The notes under the pieces: generated by a model
What the model was told of the DNA's origin: nothing
Database searches by the model: none
What the model saw: only the letters and a program-made list of their open reading frames with translations
Translations under genes and position numbers: made by a program
Source: Sipunculus nudus
Taxonomy: Eukaryota; Annelida; Sipuncula; Golfingiida; Sipunculidae
Length of the DNA stretch: 64,000 bases
Direction: 5' to 3'
Assembly: GCA_026874595.1 (NCBI GenBank)
Contig: CM049314.1
Coordinates: 55,477,812-55,541,811, forward strand
Part shown: piece by piece, positions 34,221 through 46,379 of the stretch
How the letters are laid out: every line of letters begins with the position of its first letter
How positions within the stretch are numbered: the stretch's first letter is position 1

Positions 34221-34885
34221 GAGAACGGGGAAGTTACTCAAGTGTTAATGCTGCAATGCCTCCTGGTTACCAATAGTTTCCTTCTCAACTTGGATCTTCT
34301 CACAAGACAAGGCAATGGATAGTTTAAGACCTACAACCTCTTCAGTTGGGCTCATGTCAGGTTAAGGATGATGTCAATGTTGGTGACTTTCATTGGGAAT
34401 GTCTTAGTATTGGGCCCAACTATACCTGGGAATAACTTCCATCCCCGGGAATTTCAATGCTCGCAGGCTCTACTATTGCTGATTTGACAGATGGGGGACC
34501 GACCAAGTCAACATAAATAACTGTACTTCCGGGTAGAAATACATTTTTTCCGTTCCAGCGACCCTTACGAAACCTGTTTGCCCTGTGTGAGGCTGGCTCA
34601 CTTCAAGCAATGTATGATACTTGGGAATCTTTCGTCGAACGTTCATACCCAAGAAACCCTGTACCTTTGCTTGGATATCTTGCGATTCCAGTGTGTTCTT
34701 GACCACCAGGATGCGAATATCCTTTAGCATAACTTCCTCTCCTATTATGTCTATGATAACCAAGTCCAAATAAGGAACTTCCAGGCCATTAGCGGCCTTC
34801 AACTGTAGCTAAGCTCCAGTATCTAGCATTTTTTGCCCCTTCAGGTGTTCCTCAAAGAAGGTTTGACTGACTGCCATGACAGTAC
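34221..34885 (-). pseudogene. Aspartic protease of array element, unit 4
   Basis: LDTGA with the amber codon directly after it is at about 34808-34830. The following domain is open at 34473-34802 (LKAANGLEVPYLDLVIIDI, then GFLGMNV). This is the cleanest protease body of the array apart from the shared amber codon. Confidence 0.75.
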
Positions 34886-34959
34886 TCCCGGTGCCGACTA
34901 GGCGCTATATCAGCCTCATCCATCGTCATTAAATGATAGGCCTTCCCCCACTAGATCAT

Positions 34960-36065
34960 TTCCTTACCTCCTCCGACTGTTCCCTCTTGGTTTCAGCTGC
35001 TACTGCATAATATCTTGGTCAGAAATGATATCCTCGACCTCGTGACGAACCTCTACTGTGATAACCGCTACCTGGATTACCACTGGTGACTGTCGCTGGC
35101 TTGTTCTCCAACAAGGACTGTGGCAGGACACCATCTTGTACCTACCCAGGTGGCGAAGTCGCGGGTGGCACAAACAGTTGAGTATGTGCTCATAAGAACT
35201 GAAAAAAATTTCCTCTGTTGTACAGTTATCTGTTGCTCCTGTTACTCTATGGTGGTTGTCTGCTGCTGTTGTCTCTCAAGCAGCTGAATCATTTTCATCT
35301 AGCTATCCACCAATTCATCACGTTAGGATTGGCCTCCCTCCTAGTACCTCTCCTTGGGCATCGGCATCAGCTTCTTCACCAAAGTCCACATGGCAAAGGG
35401 TTTCATGACTGATGTTTCTGAATGTCCATTTTGAATAATCATAGATTTGTTTCTTCAGCGGCCAATGAAGTTAAGCGTCCTTGACTTTCTCAGCAAAATT
35501 ATCCCGAAGGACACGATATCTTCCCACAAGACAGTGTGGGTCTTTATCTAGGGTCCCTTTGCAACATTTCCATCTGGGCGTGGGGGAAGTCTTGGATGTC
35601 TTCTCCTGGACGCTGTCTCCTGTGATGGAAAAAATCAACCAACTGGGTGACTGAGCGTTTCTCTCCAAATGCTGCTCCAAGAAGGTCAAAAATATCCTGA
35701 GGATCAGCATATTCATTTTCAGGCGTATACTGTACTTCATACTTATCTGATCCATCCAAGTGTAAAAGAGAAAGTCTACATTCCCCTGTTTATTTAGAGC
35801 CTCGGCTCGAGGTCCTGCTCTAGCATCTCTTTTCAAATCTTCTAAATTGCTCTGATCCCAAGTATATTTCGCAAGTTTGCGATGGGAGTAAAGAACACGC
35901 ATATAAGGTGGCTCTATCTGACCACCAGCAGCCCCATGTTCCTCTTGAGCTTTCTCTAAACCAGCTAGCCGTCGTCGCAACTCTGCTACTTCGTTCTCTA
36001 AATCGTCCACACGATGTGCAAATACAATTCTAATGTTATAATAATGAAACTTTGTTTTAAGCCTG
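34960..36065 (-). pseudogene. Gag of array element, unit 4
   Basis: Open for 179 codons at 35471-36010, the longest gag stretch in the array. It has DLENEVAELRRRLAGLEKAQ, VLYSHRKLAKYTWDQSNLED and the downstream QISMKYSIRLK stretch. The capsid alternative frame at 35544-35759 has NEYADPQDIFDLLGAAF and KRSVTQLVDFFHHRRQRPGE, the most canonical version of the Gag motif. One frameshift near 35750 separates the two. Confidence 0.75.
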
Positions 36066-37000
36066 TTCCTGGATCGGTGTAGGAAAACCTACAGGAAAGC
36101 TACACAAAATGCTGCACCTAAAGTGATCTAATGGTAGAGGATTTATCGGAAAACGAGTAACTCTGTCACCCTACTTAGGTCACCCTCTCTACACTATAAT
36201 CTGTGATGGCAAAACAGCTGATTAAAAGTATTCAACATTTGATCATCAAAAAAACCATTTAAGATCAACTGTCAGTATGAATTCTTACCTCACAGGTCCA
36301 ACCTCAGAGGGCTCTATTCTTATTGCAATTTACCTCTTTTGAAATGCAATTCGCAGAACTACATTTACAAAAACAAAAATTCACAAAATTTTTCCTAATG
36401 TAATTACCAGAAACCAAGAGATTTACCTGAGATTGTCTGCTCTGCTGTAGATCACGAAATGTATCCAGACTATGTCTGTACAAATGGCTTGCTAACAAAA
36501 TAGTCTCCCATCCAGAATCTCGTATACTGATCAAGTTCTACCAACCAAACAACTTGTGACTTGCCCTACCACAATAAATTAGAGAAAGTTCTATTCGCAT
36601 CACAACAAACTTGCATGCAGTTAAATATGACTGAATATAAGATGTCCTTAAATATAGCAAAGGTTACGAATTATTACTTAAAAATCATTACGTATAAAAA
36701 ATTCACCAAAGGTTGTATGCAAACGATTATGCAAAGCAGTAGGTTTCTCTGCTAAACACCAATGATACAAATTACACCCAGCCTGACAGCCCGCCATTTA
36801 AAGATCGGTTACTCCCCTCATAGTAATCCTCCAATACAATCGCTAGCTTTAAATGCAGCCCTTTGTTTTTAACAAAGAAATCAAGTTGCACCTCTTTGGT
36901 CCGTTTGTCAGTAAATGCCCCGTTTGATTTCCAGAAATTAAAATCCCAAGCCTTAGCCAGGGTGCGGACCTTGCATTCACTTGTGTTACTTTGTTACATT
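36066..37000 (-). pseudogene. Spacer and C-terminal half of SGNH-like segment, unit 4
   Basis: 36066-36764 is the AT-rich spacer, with a 76-codon open stretch at 36304-36534. 36765-37000 matches the C-terminal SGNH-like part. At about 37000 a deletion of ~390 bp removes blocks I and III and joins the segment directly to the UTR block. Confidence 0.6.
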
Positions 37001-37496
37001 ATATTGAATAATATACTGCAGTATTACTGGTGGATATGAAAAAAAAAACTTTCAAGCAGTTTACATAGAAATAACGAACTATCCTGTACACTCACTAAGA
37101 TCAACAATATATGTATTAAAATGAGCCCACAAGTTCCACAGGGACTCATGAAAAAAAACCCAATTAAAATGATGATACATATTCCATGAGTTTCAATTCC
37201 TGGGAAAGTCTAATTCTGTGTCCAGGCCAGGGTTCAACTCAAGGTTCAAACTTGCAGTGTAACAACAAAGTCCAGAAATCTGTCGTCATCCTGATTAGAA
37301 CCTCCTTCCTGCTTCTTTGTATAACAGGGACAACTATCATGGGCAGTTCACAGCAGAAGATTCTGACACACAAATACTTAATTTCAACATTCAATCTCCA
37401 GCTAAAATGCTTGTCAGAGTGGAATTAAATAATACAAACAAATGATTAGATACCGCAATAATCACCGTTTCATGTCTTGGCAAGGACATTCCTGTG

Positions 37497-37549
<53 letters not shown>

Positions 37550-38172
37550 TAAGTTTTTAATAGACATACTCTGCATGCCTGGCATCAACAACACACACAT
37601 GTATACCTGCAGATAAATTATCGGTACACAGGTTTAGTAAATAAGGAAATACTATGTGGGACAAAACTGTTCTGGAATGATCACAAAACCAGGGACACAT
37701 AAGCCTAATGACGCAATTTGCCAATAAGCTTTTGACACACGTTAAACAGAACGGACCAAAATGTAAGGAACTAATTTTACAATAAGACAAGTATAACTTA
37801 GGCGTTACGTTAACAAACAGAGGTGTGGAGCATCCTGAGCGAATAGTGACATAAAGGATGGACACAATCAGGCACAAATAGGGTCTGGAAACTCAAATTA
37901 AGAGTTGGTATCAGCCAGCGTTCGCCTTCCCCCTTAAAGCCATCTAGTTCGTGTGTCGTCATTTCCGTTCCGAGAACATCATAAAAAGGTCTCCAGATTC
38001 ACTATAATGACACCGAGTTACAGGAAAATAACTACCTAGAGCTAAAGATTTAGTCAGGACTAGGTTTATGAAAATCCTCATCAAGGGAACATTATTTCAA
38101 CTCTATAATATACTAGCAAATAATTTACGCTCAGTGTTATACCGTACTGGCAACTCTGACGTCAGCCTTGCC
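37001..38172 (-). repeat. LTR/UTR block of unit 4 with deletion and insertion
   Basis: Homology to other UTR blocks runs 37001-37290, then jumps ~1.1 kb to the stretch after the ~35 bp repeats (37291-37348). 37349-37846 is unrelated sequence containing a long (TA)n run at 37499-37547. Homology resumes at 37847 (ATAGTGACATAAAGG) and ends at about 38172, the right edge of the array. Confidence 0.65.
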
Positions 38173-38189
38173 ACATCGGTTATGGATTT

Positions 38190-38740
38190 TTTAGGTTAAA
38201 ACTTGATAATTTGAAAATATTCATGTTACATTTTCTATATTTTTCAATGTCTAAGCTACAGAGGTCTGGATTTCGTTATTGCGTAGCTTTTGGCCATCTG
38301 GACATAATAAAACTACAAGTCTTGCTAAATCTCGCACGAGAACTTTTGCAAACGAGAATAATGAGATTTCACGGAAATGCATATAGCTTGGCCACTTTTA
38401 TAGCTACTCAGGTCTGGTCGTCGGGATTTTTGTAACATATGACCAGCTTGAAAAGTTAACACTACAAGTCATGCTAAATCTGACAACATTTCTCGTCAAC
38501 GAGAAAAAACGAGATTTTACATAAATGCTAATAACTGGTCGACTTTCACGGCTACTGAGGTTTAATTTTTTATTACGTGATATATGACCGGCTTGACATG
38601 ACAGAAACTTTAATCACGCAAAGTCTTTCACCATATCTCCTCAAATGAGAAAAACCGAGATTTCACATAAATGTTTATAACTCAGCCACTTTTAAAGCGA
38701 GAAAGATCTGGTTTCCGGTGTTTCGTAACATTTTGTAAGA
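38190..38740. repeat. Tandem 120-150 bp repeats, cluster A
   Basis: About four degenerate units carry the words AAACTACAAGTCTTGC, TAAATCTCGCAC, ACGAGATTTCACAGAAATGC and ACATATGACCAGCTTGA. The same unit recurs at 43440-43860. No coding potential is supported. Confidence 0.7.
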
Positions 38741-39540
38741 TTTGGCATGGTGGACTATATATTCTTGGTATTTCATGTCACTAAATGAGTGCAACGGCCT
38801 TCCCTCTCTTATTTGCAACTGCTTTCAATAATATGAGTATTTTAATCATTATTATAATTTTACTGTTTTTGTGAATTTAATCTTACGTATACATTCAAAC
38901 ATCTGCATTACTTTGTGACATATCACACATGTATAACAAGCCTTTGTTCCATGATGCCTGGGTACTGATTGCATAATCTCCAAGCCATGGTCACTGGGTC
39001 CCTTATTTGTACAGGCCAGGTCCGCATCTGTTAAACTCATTAGGGTAAAAGTACTGATCTCATCTCGGTGACACTAACTGGGGGTCCTGTGATATTTAGT
39101 CAGCTAGGAGCACACAGAGATAGATGATATCACAATAACGTATAATAACAGTGTATGTTGACCTTGTATATGTCAGGGTATAATCAACAAAATCTCCCTT
39201 TATTTCATTGGCCTGTATAGGGGTGGAGTTCACTTTACCGATCTGACCAATGAAATAAATGGGGTGATGTTATTGGGTTTGATTCCAATGTGAGAGAGAG
39301 AGAACAAAAGCCAGGGTATAATTATGAGTGGACGGATTCCTTTTGGTCACTCTGCACCGAGGACCCTTTTTTATGTATTGACATTTTTATATTTATTTGG
39401 ATGCTACTGAAGAATAAAAAATGGTTACTTAACTTGCCGAATTCATCTGTTTTGGCTGTGTGCCACAATTGCCACAAACTTGTGTGAGCAAGAGTGGAAA
39501 TCGATAAAAAATACAGAACTTAAAATAAAGTCACAGGACT
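38741..39540. repeat. 0.8 kb direct repeat, left copy
   Basis: This matches 42655-43430 along its whole length, from TGGTATTTCATG to AAATAAAGTCACAG. It contains an inverted pair TTATTTCATTGG / CCAATGAAATAA about 50 bp apart (39200-39265). The two copies sit at the inner edges of the two tandem clusters, so cluster plus block forms a larger arrangement. Confidence 0.75.
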
Positions 39541-40239
39541 TTATATTGGCGTCGCGTGCCAGGTCGAACTGAAATGTCAGATAACACGCCTGGAGATGTC
39601 TTCCAACGGGGAGACCATTGTTCCAGAAAAAGAAAAACAACAACAAATAAATCGAATATGCTGCCGAGACTGATGCTGTTACAGTCACTCTAGTCATGTT
39701 GCGACTATCGACACCATCAAGAATCGCTGCCTAGTAGTGTCAGAAGCTGCGGAGAGGCCATGCGGAAACGCTCAGGATACAGTTAGAAGTTACAACATTG
39801 AAGAATTTCTATTGTATATTATATATATGCTTCTAAAGAAGTAAAACGGTTTTTATTTTATGATAAATAAAAAAAAACCTGGCAGAATGTATTTTTTTAT
39901 GACATTTAGATGTAATCTTAATAGGAACTCTATGAGACTTACTGATCTCATTTTATCATGGTGTAGTTGTCTTAGTATTTTTATAGTTTAAACTCCTAAT
40001 ATTTTACCCCCCTGCTGTGTTGCGCGGATGGGGATGGTTCCTGGTGATATAGTCTCACTGCCAACATGTCAGGCATAGACTGTAACTTGAACACAACGTA
40101 TATTAATGAGGTAATTATTCAGATGGATTTTAGATTATACTTCAAATACATGGTGATTAATTATATTAAAGTATTCATTCAACCTATTTGTACAAGTACA
40201 GAAATAAAAATAGTAGTATCTTATTCTTGTATATTAGGA
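39541..40239. other. AT-rich stretch without recognised gene
   Basis: No open frame or known repeat could be supported. A CAGAATGTATTTTTTTATGAC-type AT-rich region follows a moderately GC part at 39545-39790. Confidence 0.4.
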
Positions 40240-42060
40240 ACATCATGTTTTGAGCCGAATTTTGTACACTGTTTATTGATTGTCCCCTGAATATTAGATC
40301 TGCCTGTATGGTTGGAACAGATAAGACTAATTTCATGCTGATAGAGTTACAATGCTAAGGGGTCCAGTATAGACTTGAACGTTCAATACAGTGCATATAG
40401 TCACAAAGCTTAACTTTAAATTTTAAATCATTTGACACAAGTTCATATTGAATCACTCTTTTCAATTATATCACTTTTATTTTACATTAAGCTGAAAGTT
40501 GTACACCGTTTATTGATTGTCCCCTAAATATTTGATCTGACTATAAGGGCGGAAAAGATAAGACTTATATTTATGTTGATAGAGTTACAATGCTAAGACT
40601 TGGGCAGTCAATACAGTGCATACTCATAAAACGAAAAGTTTCACGTTAAATCATTTTGACATAAGTTTATAACGAATCACTCTTTTTAATTATATAACCT
40701 TTACTCTACATTAAGCTGAATGTTGTACAAGGTTTATTGATTGTCCCCTGAATATAAGATGTGACTGTATGGGCGGAACAGATAAGACGTGTTTCTTGTT
40801 AATAGAGTCACTATGCTAGGGAGTCAAGCATTGACTTGGGCACTCAACACAGCACATAGTCATAAAACTAAATGTTTCATGTTAAATCAATTGACACAAG
40901 TTTATAATGAATAACTCTTCCTATGTATATCACATTTACTTTACATTAAGCTTAATGTTGTACACTGTTTATTGATTGTCCCCTGAATATTAGATCTGAC
41001 TGTATGGGCGGAACCGATAAGACTAATTAGCATAGACTTGGGCAGTCTGTACAGCATATAGTAATCAAACTAAACGTTTCATGTTAAATCATTTGACACA
41101 AGTTTATGATGAATTACTCTTCTTATGTATATCACTTTTTCTTTACATTAAGCTGAATGTTGTAACTGTTTTTATTGTCCAACTGAATATTAGATCAGAC
41201 TGTATGGGCGGAACAGATAAGACGTATTTCTTGTTGATAGAGCCGTAATGCTAGGGAGTCAAGCATAGACTTGGGCAGTCAATACAGTGCATAGTCATAA
41301 AGTGAAATGTTAAATATTAAAACATAAGCCATAGCTGGTTGTACTACGAATCACTCTTTTTAATTATATCACTTTTACTCTACATTAAGCTGAATGTTGT
41401 GAACTGTTTTGGTAGACTCCTGAATATTAGATCTGACTGTATAGGCGGGACGTGTAAGACTTATTTCATGTTGATAGGCTTACAGTGCTGAGCGGCCAAG
41501 CATAGACTCATGCTTTCCATACAGACCATATCTTTAGGCAAGATGAACATTAAACAGAGCTTAACGAAATATTTTATTAAAAAATCTTAACCTTTTAAAT
41601 TACATTAATTAAATTGTGTACATTCTGAAAGGAAGGATAATTATTTTACATGTGGGCTAGCTATTTTGAACTTAATCTTGTGTACTGTTAATAATAGATC
41701 TCACTGCTGGGGGGGGGGGGGGGCAGGTAAGACTAAGTTCATTGTACAGTCTCACTGTTTAGGGGCGAAACAAAGACTGTGGCTTTCAGTGCAGTGCATT
41801 CTCTTCTGATGTAAACAAGATTCTATATGTATAACTATTAAATTTACTTTATTTTTGATCAAATTAAAAATTGAATTCCACCTTTATAATATAAACTGTA
41901 ATTCATGCTGTTTTGTACTAGGCTTTATGCATTGTATATTGATGTTTTCATGAACATAAGATCTTACTGCTGGAAGGTACAGATGAGACTAACTTCAAGT
42001 ACCAGTCTGATTGCTGATGTATACAGCAAAGAGTGTCTTTCAATGTAAATTATAAGTTTT
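40240..42060. repeat. ~235 bp satellite, about eight units
   Basis: Unit starts are marked by GTACACTGTTTATTGATTGT at about 40266, 40502, 40728 and 40962. More diverged starts follow at about 41160, 41396, 41680 and 41930. Each unit also has TAGATCTGACTGTATGGGCG, GATAAGACT and TCATTTGACACAAG. Divergence grows to the right. A G homopolymer interrupts at 41709-41723. No coding potential. Confidence 0.85.
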
Positions 42061-42654
42061 GGCAAGATGCATGTAAATAAACTGGAAATAAGGTTGACTA
42101 AAGTATTCTTTAATTACAATTGGGATCAACCATGTCATGAATGTAAATATATATGAGTTGTAGTGTATTATATCTGTGTTGTGTATCAGTACCACTGCAA
42201 TGGACTTACGAAGGAGGAAATCTTTCTGGAGATATATTTCATTACAATGCCCAGACCGAGGGCAAGGGTATACTGCACTGTGAAGGACAGCAGGCTGGGA
42301 AATGAAAGCGAGGGAAGCACCTCCGGGGGCTTAGACCACATTAATGTTTCCCCAGAGGGTGAGATGCTCGGGCACCCACACGCTATACAGACAATGAACT
42401 GAGGCGATGAATATTTGAGAATGAATTTGCATATTTTTTTTATACAAAGACATATTCACTCAATTTGTCCTTTAGATTATTAATTCATGTACTTGTATTT
42501 CATCATGCCAAATCTTGTTCTTCTGGGATAAATGTATCAATATAAATTAGGCATTGGTATAAAAATATTTATATAGGTTCATATTAAGGACTTTATATAT
42601 GTATTTACAAAAAGAAAATCATTCTTATTTCTTTTTTTATCATGGGTGTTGTGC
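42061..42654. other. Short open stretch of unknown meaning in intergenic DNA
   Basis: A 79-codon open frame on plus (42163-42402) ends with a locally GC-richer part (42245-42400, MPRPRARVYCTVKDSRLGN). I do not recognise it. It may be an exon scrap or chance. The rest is AT-rich. Confidence 0.25.
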
Positions 42655-43430
42655 GAGTGTAAGATTTGGCATGATTGGTTGTATATTCTTGGTATTTCAT
42701 GACAAACTAAATGAGTACAATGGCTCTCATTTGCGGCTGCTCTCAATAATATGAATATTTTAATTATTATTATAACTTTACTGATTATGTGAATTTAATC
42801 TTTTGTATACATTCAAACCTCTCCATTGCCTTGTGATATATCACCCATGTATAACAAGCCTTTGTTCCAGGATGCCTGGGTACTGATTGTATAATCTCCA
42901 AACCATGGTCACTGGGCCCCTTATTTGTACAGGCCAGGTCCTCATCTGTAAAGGTATTGATCTCATCTGGGTGACACTAATGGGGGTCTCGTAATATTTA
43001 GTCAGCTAGGAGCACACACAGATGGATGATATCACGATAACGTATTATTACACTGTATGTAAACCTTGTATATGTCAGAGTATAATCAACGAAATCTCCC
43101 TTCATTTCATTGGCTAGTATAGGGGGTGAGTTCACTACCCAACTGACCAATGGAATGAATGGGGTGATGTTATTGGTTAGGATCCAATGAGAGAGAGAAC
43201 AAAAGACGGGGTATAGTTATGTGTGGACAGATTCCTTTTGGTCGCCCTGCACTGAGGACACTTTTTTATGTATTGACATTTTTATATTTATTTCGATGCT
43301 ACTGCAGAATAAAAATGGTTACTTAAGGTGCCGAATTTATCTGTTGTGGTTGTGTGCCACAAACTTGTGTGAGCAAGAGTGGAAATTGATAAAAAATACA
43401 GAACTTAAAATAAAGTCACAGAACTTTATA
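42655..43430. repeat. 0.8 kb direct repeat, right copy
   Basis: Homologous to 38741-39540 in the same orientation, with scattered substitutions and indels, including the inverted CATTTCATTGG / CCAATGGAATG pair at 43105-43160. It passes directly into the second tandem cluster. Confidence 0.75.
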
Positions 43431-43870
43431 ATTTGGCCTGCTTGTCATGATAAAACTACAAGACTTGCCAAATCTCGCACCATATCACGTAAGACAAGCA
43501 AAAAACGAGATTTCACAGAAATGCAGATAACTCAGTGGTTCCTACAGCTAGACAGGTCTAGTTTTCGGCATTTGGTAACATGTGGCCAGCTTGACATGAC
43601 GACACTGCAAATCAGGCTAAATCTCGCACCATATCTTGTCAAACAAGAAAAAACAAGATTTCTCAGAAATGCATATAACTCCGCGACATTTCAGCTAGAC
43701 AGGTCTAGCTTTTGGGAATAGGGTAACATTTGGCCGGCTTGATATGAAAAACCTGACGTCTCACTGCTTGTTGTCAAAAGAGAATAATGGAATTTCATGG
43801 AAACGTTCGAACTTGGTCACGTTTACACTAGAAAGGTCTGCAGCTATTTCAGGTCAGTTTGCATACATAA
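43431..43870. repeat. Tandem 120-150 bp repeats, cluster B
   Basis: Three units of the family seen at 38190-38740, with the words CTCGCACCATATC, AACGAGATTTCACAGAAATG and TGGCCAGCTTGACATGA. An open frame of 166 codons at 43221-43721 crosses the repeats; it is repeat-derived and not a gene. Confidence 0.7.
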
Positions 43871-44039
43871 GCGTATTATTCGTTTCTGCTCCCCCACAAC
43901 ATTGCTCATTGATATGACTATTTTTGCATCCCCTCTCTGTCTGGCTCTCTGTCTGACTGTATTATTTCCATTTTCGGCAAGCACGTGACCTCTGGCCATT
44001 TTGTTTTTAGCGAACCTGTGACCTTATGCAATAGTATAG

Positions 44040-46000
44040 CGTCGTCCTACATCCGAACGTTAACCCATACTATCTCAAAAACGGAAGGAGCTAGCAACAC
44101 CTAATTTATGCCAAAAATAAGTCACTAAAAAACTCTATCGAATTTTGCTTATTTTTTGACTAACTGCATTTTCTAAGAATAGGGAAAGCTTAAAAATCTT
44201 TCAAAATCTTCTTCTCCGAAACTATTCAGCCAAATTGTCCATTTTTAAAAAAAGAAATGATTCATGGAACAATCTCAAGTCTGTATGGTTCAAGTTGGAT
44301 GAATGTCACAAGAAAGTTTATTTTAGCCATCTGTCCAGGAAAGCATACTAAAATTACAATCTCAGAAACGGCTGGAGCTTTCATCACCAAATTTTATGGA
44401 AATGTGAGTCATATGAGTTATATTTGAAATTGTGGTATTGGTGGCGCCACCTGCATCGACCTTTTCTATACAGGGTACATCAGTCATCAGTACATTAATC
44501 CATAATTTTTCAGGAATTGCAGGAACTAGCATCCCCAATTTTTATGCAACAATCTGTCACATATAAAATGTTGTGGGTTTGAGTGTTTTTGTGGTGCCAC
44601 CTGCAATGACTTACATTTTACATTGGGGGAAAGCTAAAAAACCTTTGAAAATCTTCCTCTCAAAAATTATTTAACCAACTGGTTTAATATTTAAAGTTTG
44701 TTCAAAAGGTTTTGGTTTGATAAATGTTGGCTGAGTTCAGGAGTTTGAAATTAGTAATTTGGCAATTAAGCATACTAACATAACAATCTCAGAAACAATA
44801 GGAGCTAGGATCACTAAATTTTGTAGTAATGTTGGTCACTTGGCACATATTTGAAATTGCAGTTTTCGTGGCGCCACCTACATCGACTTGTTTTTATGGT
44901 CAGAAACCTTGTTATTTTAGCCCCTTCAGCTATAAATGTTTTATGATGAAAGTGTCAAGCTGAATAGTGTACTTTTTCGCAATAATATTCTAGGATAGGG
45001 TTTTTTTTAATTGTTTAGGTACATTGATTTTTGGTAGTTATAGAAAGCATAGTTGGTCTTGAGTAAGCCTATTTCAAATTTAGAGCCACAGTAATCTCCT
45101 TCTGCAAAACTGTTGTTTCAATTTTTGAAACATTGCACAAAAATGATTCTTAGGTGGCCTTTTTGGCAAAATTATTAGACCTTTAAAAAAGAAAGGAGTG
45201 TATGTTTTATTATTCTGAACATTTTTATTAAAAAAAATCCTATGAATGCATGAGTTTAAAAAAGTATTTTAGCCCAAGTCTTTCAGTATGTGTAAACAGA
45301 TTTTCCAACAGGCCAAGATTGTGTCTGTAACTATGAATAGCTTGGAAGACTGCCAACTGTATCAAATTTGGCAACAGGTCAAGAGTTCTCTCAGTGCAGC
45401 CAGGTAAAGATCGTTCATTGAGTGCAGACCTGTGAGCTGATGCGATGGCGCAGCGTCATCCAGCATTGTCCGTATGTTAACCCAAGCTGTCTCAGAAAAT
45501 GTCAGAGTTTGCAGCTCAAAATTGCATGTAAGAATCAGTCACATGGCAAACTTTGTCGGATTGTGCTTTTTTTGGAATCAGCATTAACTTCGATTTCATA
45601 GGGAAAAGCTTAAACAGCCAAATTTTTCAGTATTTCAGAGAAATGATCCCAGAAACAATTCATCTCAGGTTTGTTCGAATGGTCCCAGTTTGGTGGCTTT
45701 TGGCTGAGTTACAGGAAGTTAAACTTAGCCATATGTAAAAAAAAAATACAAAAATTTTAATTTCAGAAACGGCCAGAGATATCACCAAATGTTATGCCAT
45801 TGTTGGTCACATACGTCAGATCTGAAATTGAGTTATTGAGGTATTTGTAGTGCACCTGCATGAGCCCTTTTTTGTACAGGGGTCATCGGTGCCCATATCA
45901 TACTGAGGGCTACAAAAATTTCTTCTCTGAAACCTTCCAGCTGTACATGAATTATAAATAATTGGTATCCATATTCAGCTTAATTCAAGAATTTGCCATC
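44040..46000. repeat. Degenerate 150-300 bp interspersed-tandem repeats
   Basis: A phrase of the type CAGAAACGGC..GGAGCT..ATCACCAAATTTTATG..A.T.GGTCAC recurs at about 44080, 44370, 44520, 44790, 45490 and 45765. It is often followed by GTGGCGCCACCTGCATCGAC. Units are strongly diverged and unequal in length. Non-coding. Confidence 0.65.
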
Positions 46001-46379
46001 AGTGAATTGTACCTGTATTACAATTATGCAATCAGTATGAATCTGTAATTATTTGTCATATATTCCTAATTTCTTTTTTTTTTTTTATAAAATGTCAGCT
46101 GTAAAGCATTTTGTACTGGGAATATTTATTAAGTTATTTCAAGTGGGGGCGACTTTTGTGTAAAGATGGCAGCACTTGGTTTATTAATAGCAGATTGCCA
46201 TGATTTGCCAGTGCCTTGATTTTGGCTCTTGGCCAAGATAATGTCAGCTCTATAAATAGCTTTGGCACAGTGCCAGGATTGGAAGAGGCCTATGTGCTGC
46301 AGTCTGACTACTATAACAGCTTGCTGGTGTTTTCATGGTAAGTTCTTTGTATTATTTTAGACAAGTGAATTCAAGTCTG

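Larger units (their letters stand above)
1..38172 (-). repeat. Tandem array of ~8 kb Ty3/Gypsy-like retroelement units
   Basis: The same ~8 kb block recurs head to tail. On the plus strand each unit runs integrase, RNase H, RT, protease, gag, SGNH-like segment, non-coding LTR/UTR block, then the integrase end of the next unit. Unit joins lie near 4330, 19196 and 31440, at a shared CACACGGCAA word. Unit 2 (4330-19196) and unit 3 (19196-31440) both come to about 8.0 kb once later inserts are removed. Unit 4 (31440-38172) is shortened by deletions and unit 1 is collapsed. Similarity to the unit stops near 38172. A run of complete units separated by a single LTR/UTR block, rather than two, fits unequal exchange or segmental duplication better than independent insertions. 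Confidence 0.85.

Noticed and set aside
37391-37600. 69-codon frame with Ile-Tyr repeat
   Set aside because: Translation of the (TA)n run at 37499-37547.
40240-42060. CRISPR-like array
   Set aside because: The units are ~235 bp repeats without regular short spacers, and the DNA is clearly eukaryotic.
43221-43721. 166-codon open frame on plus
   Set aside because: It crosses the 0.8 kb direct repeat and the 120-150 bp tandem units; its sequence repeats internally with the DNA repeat.
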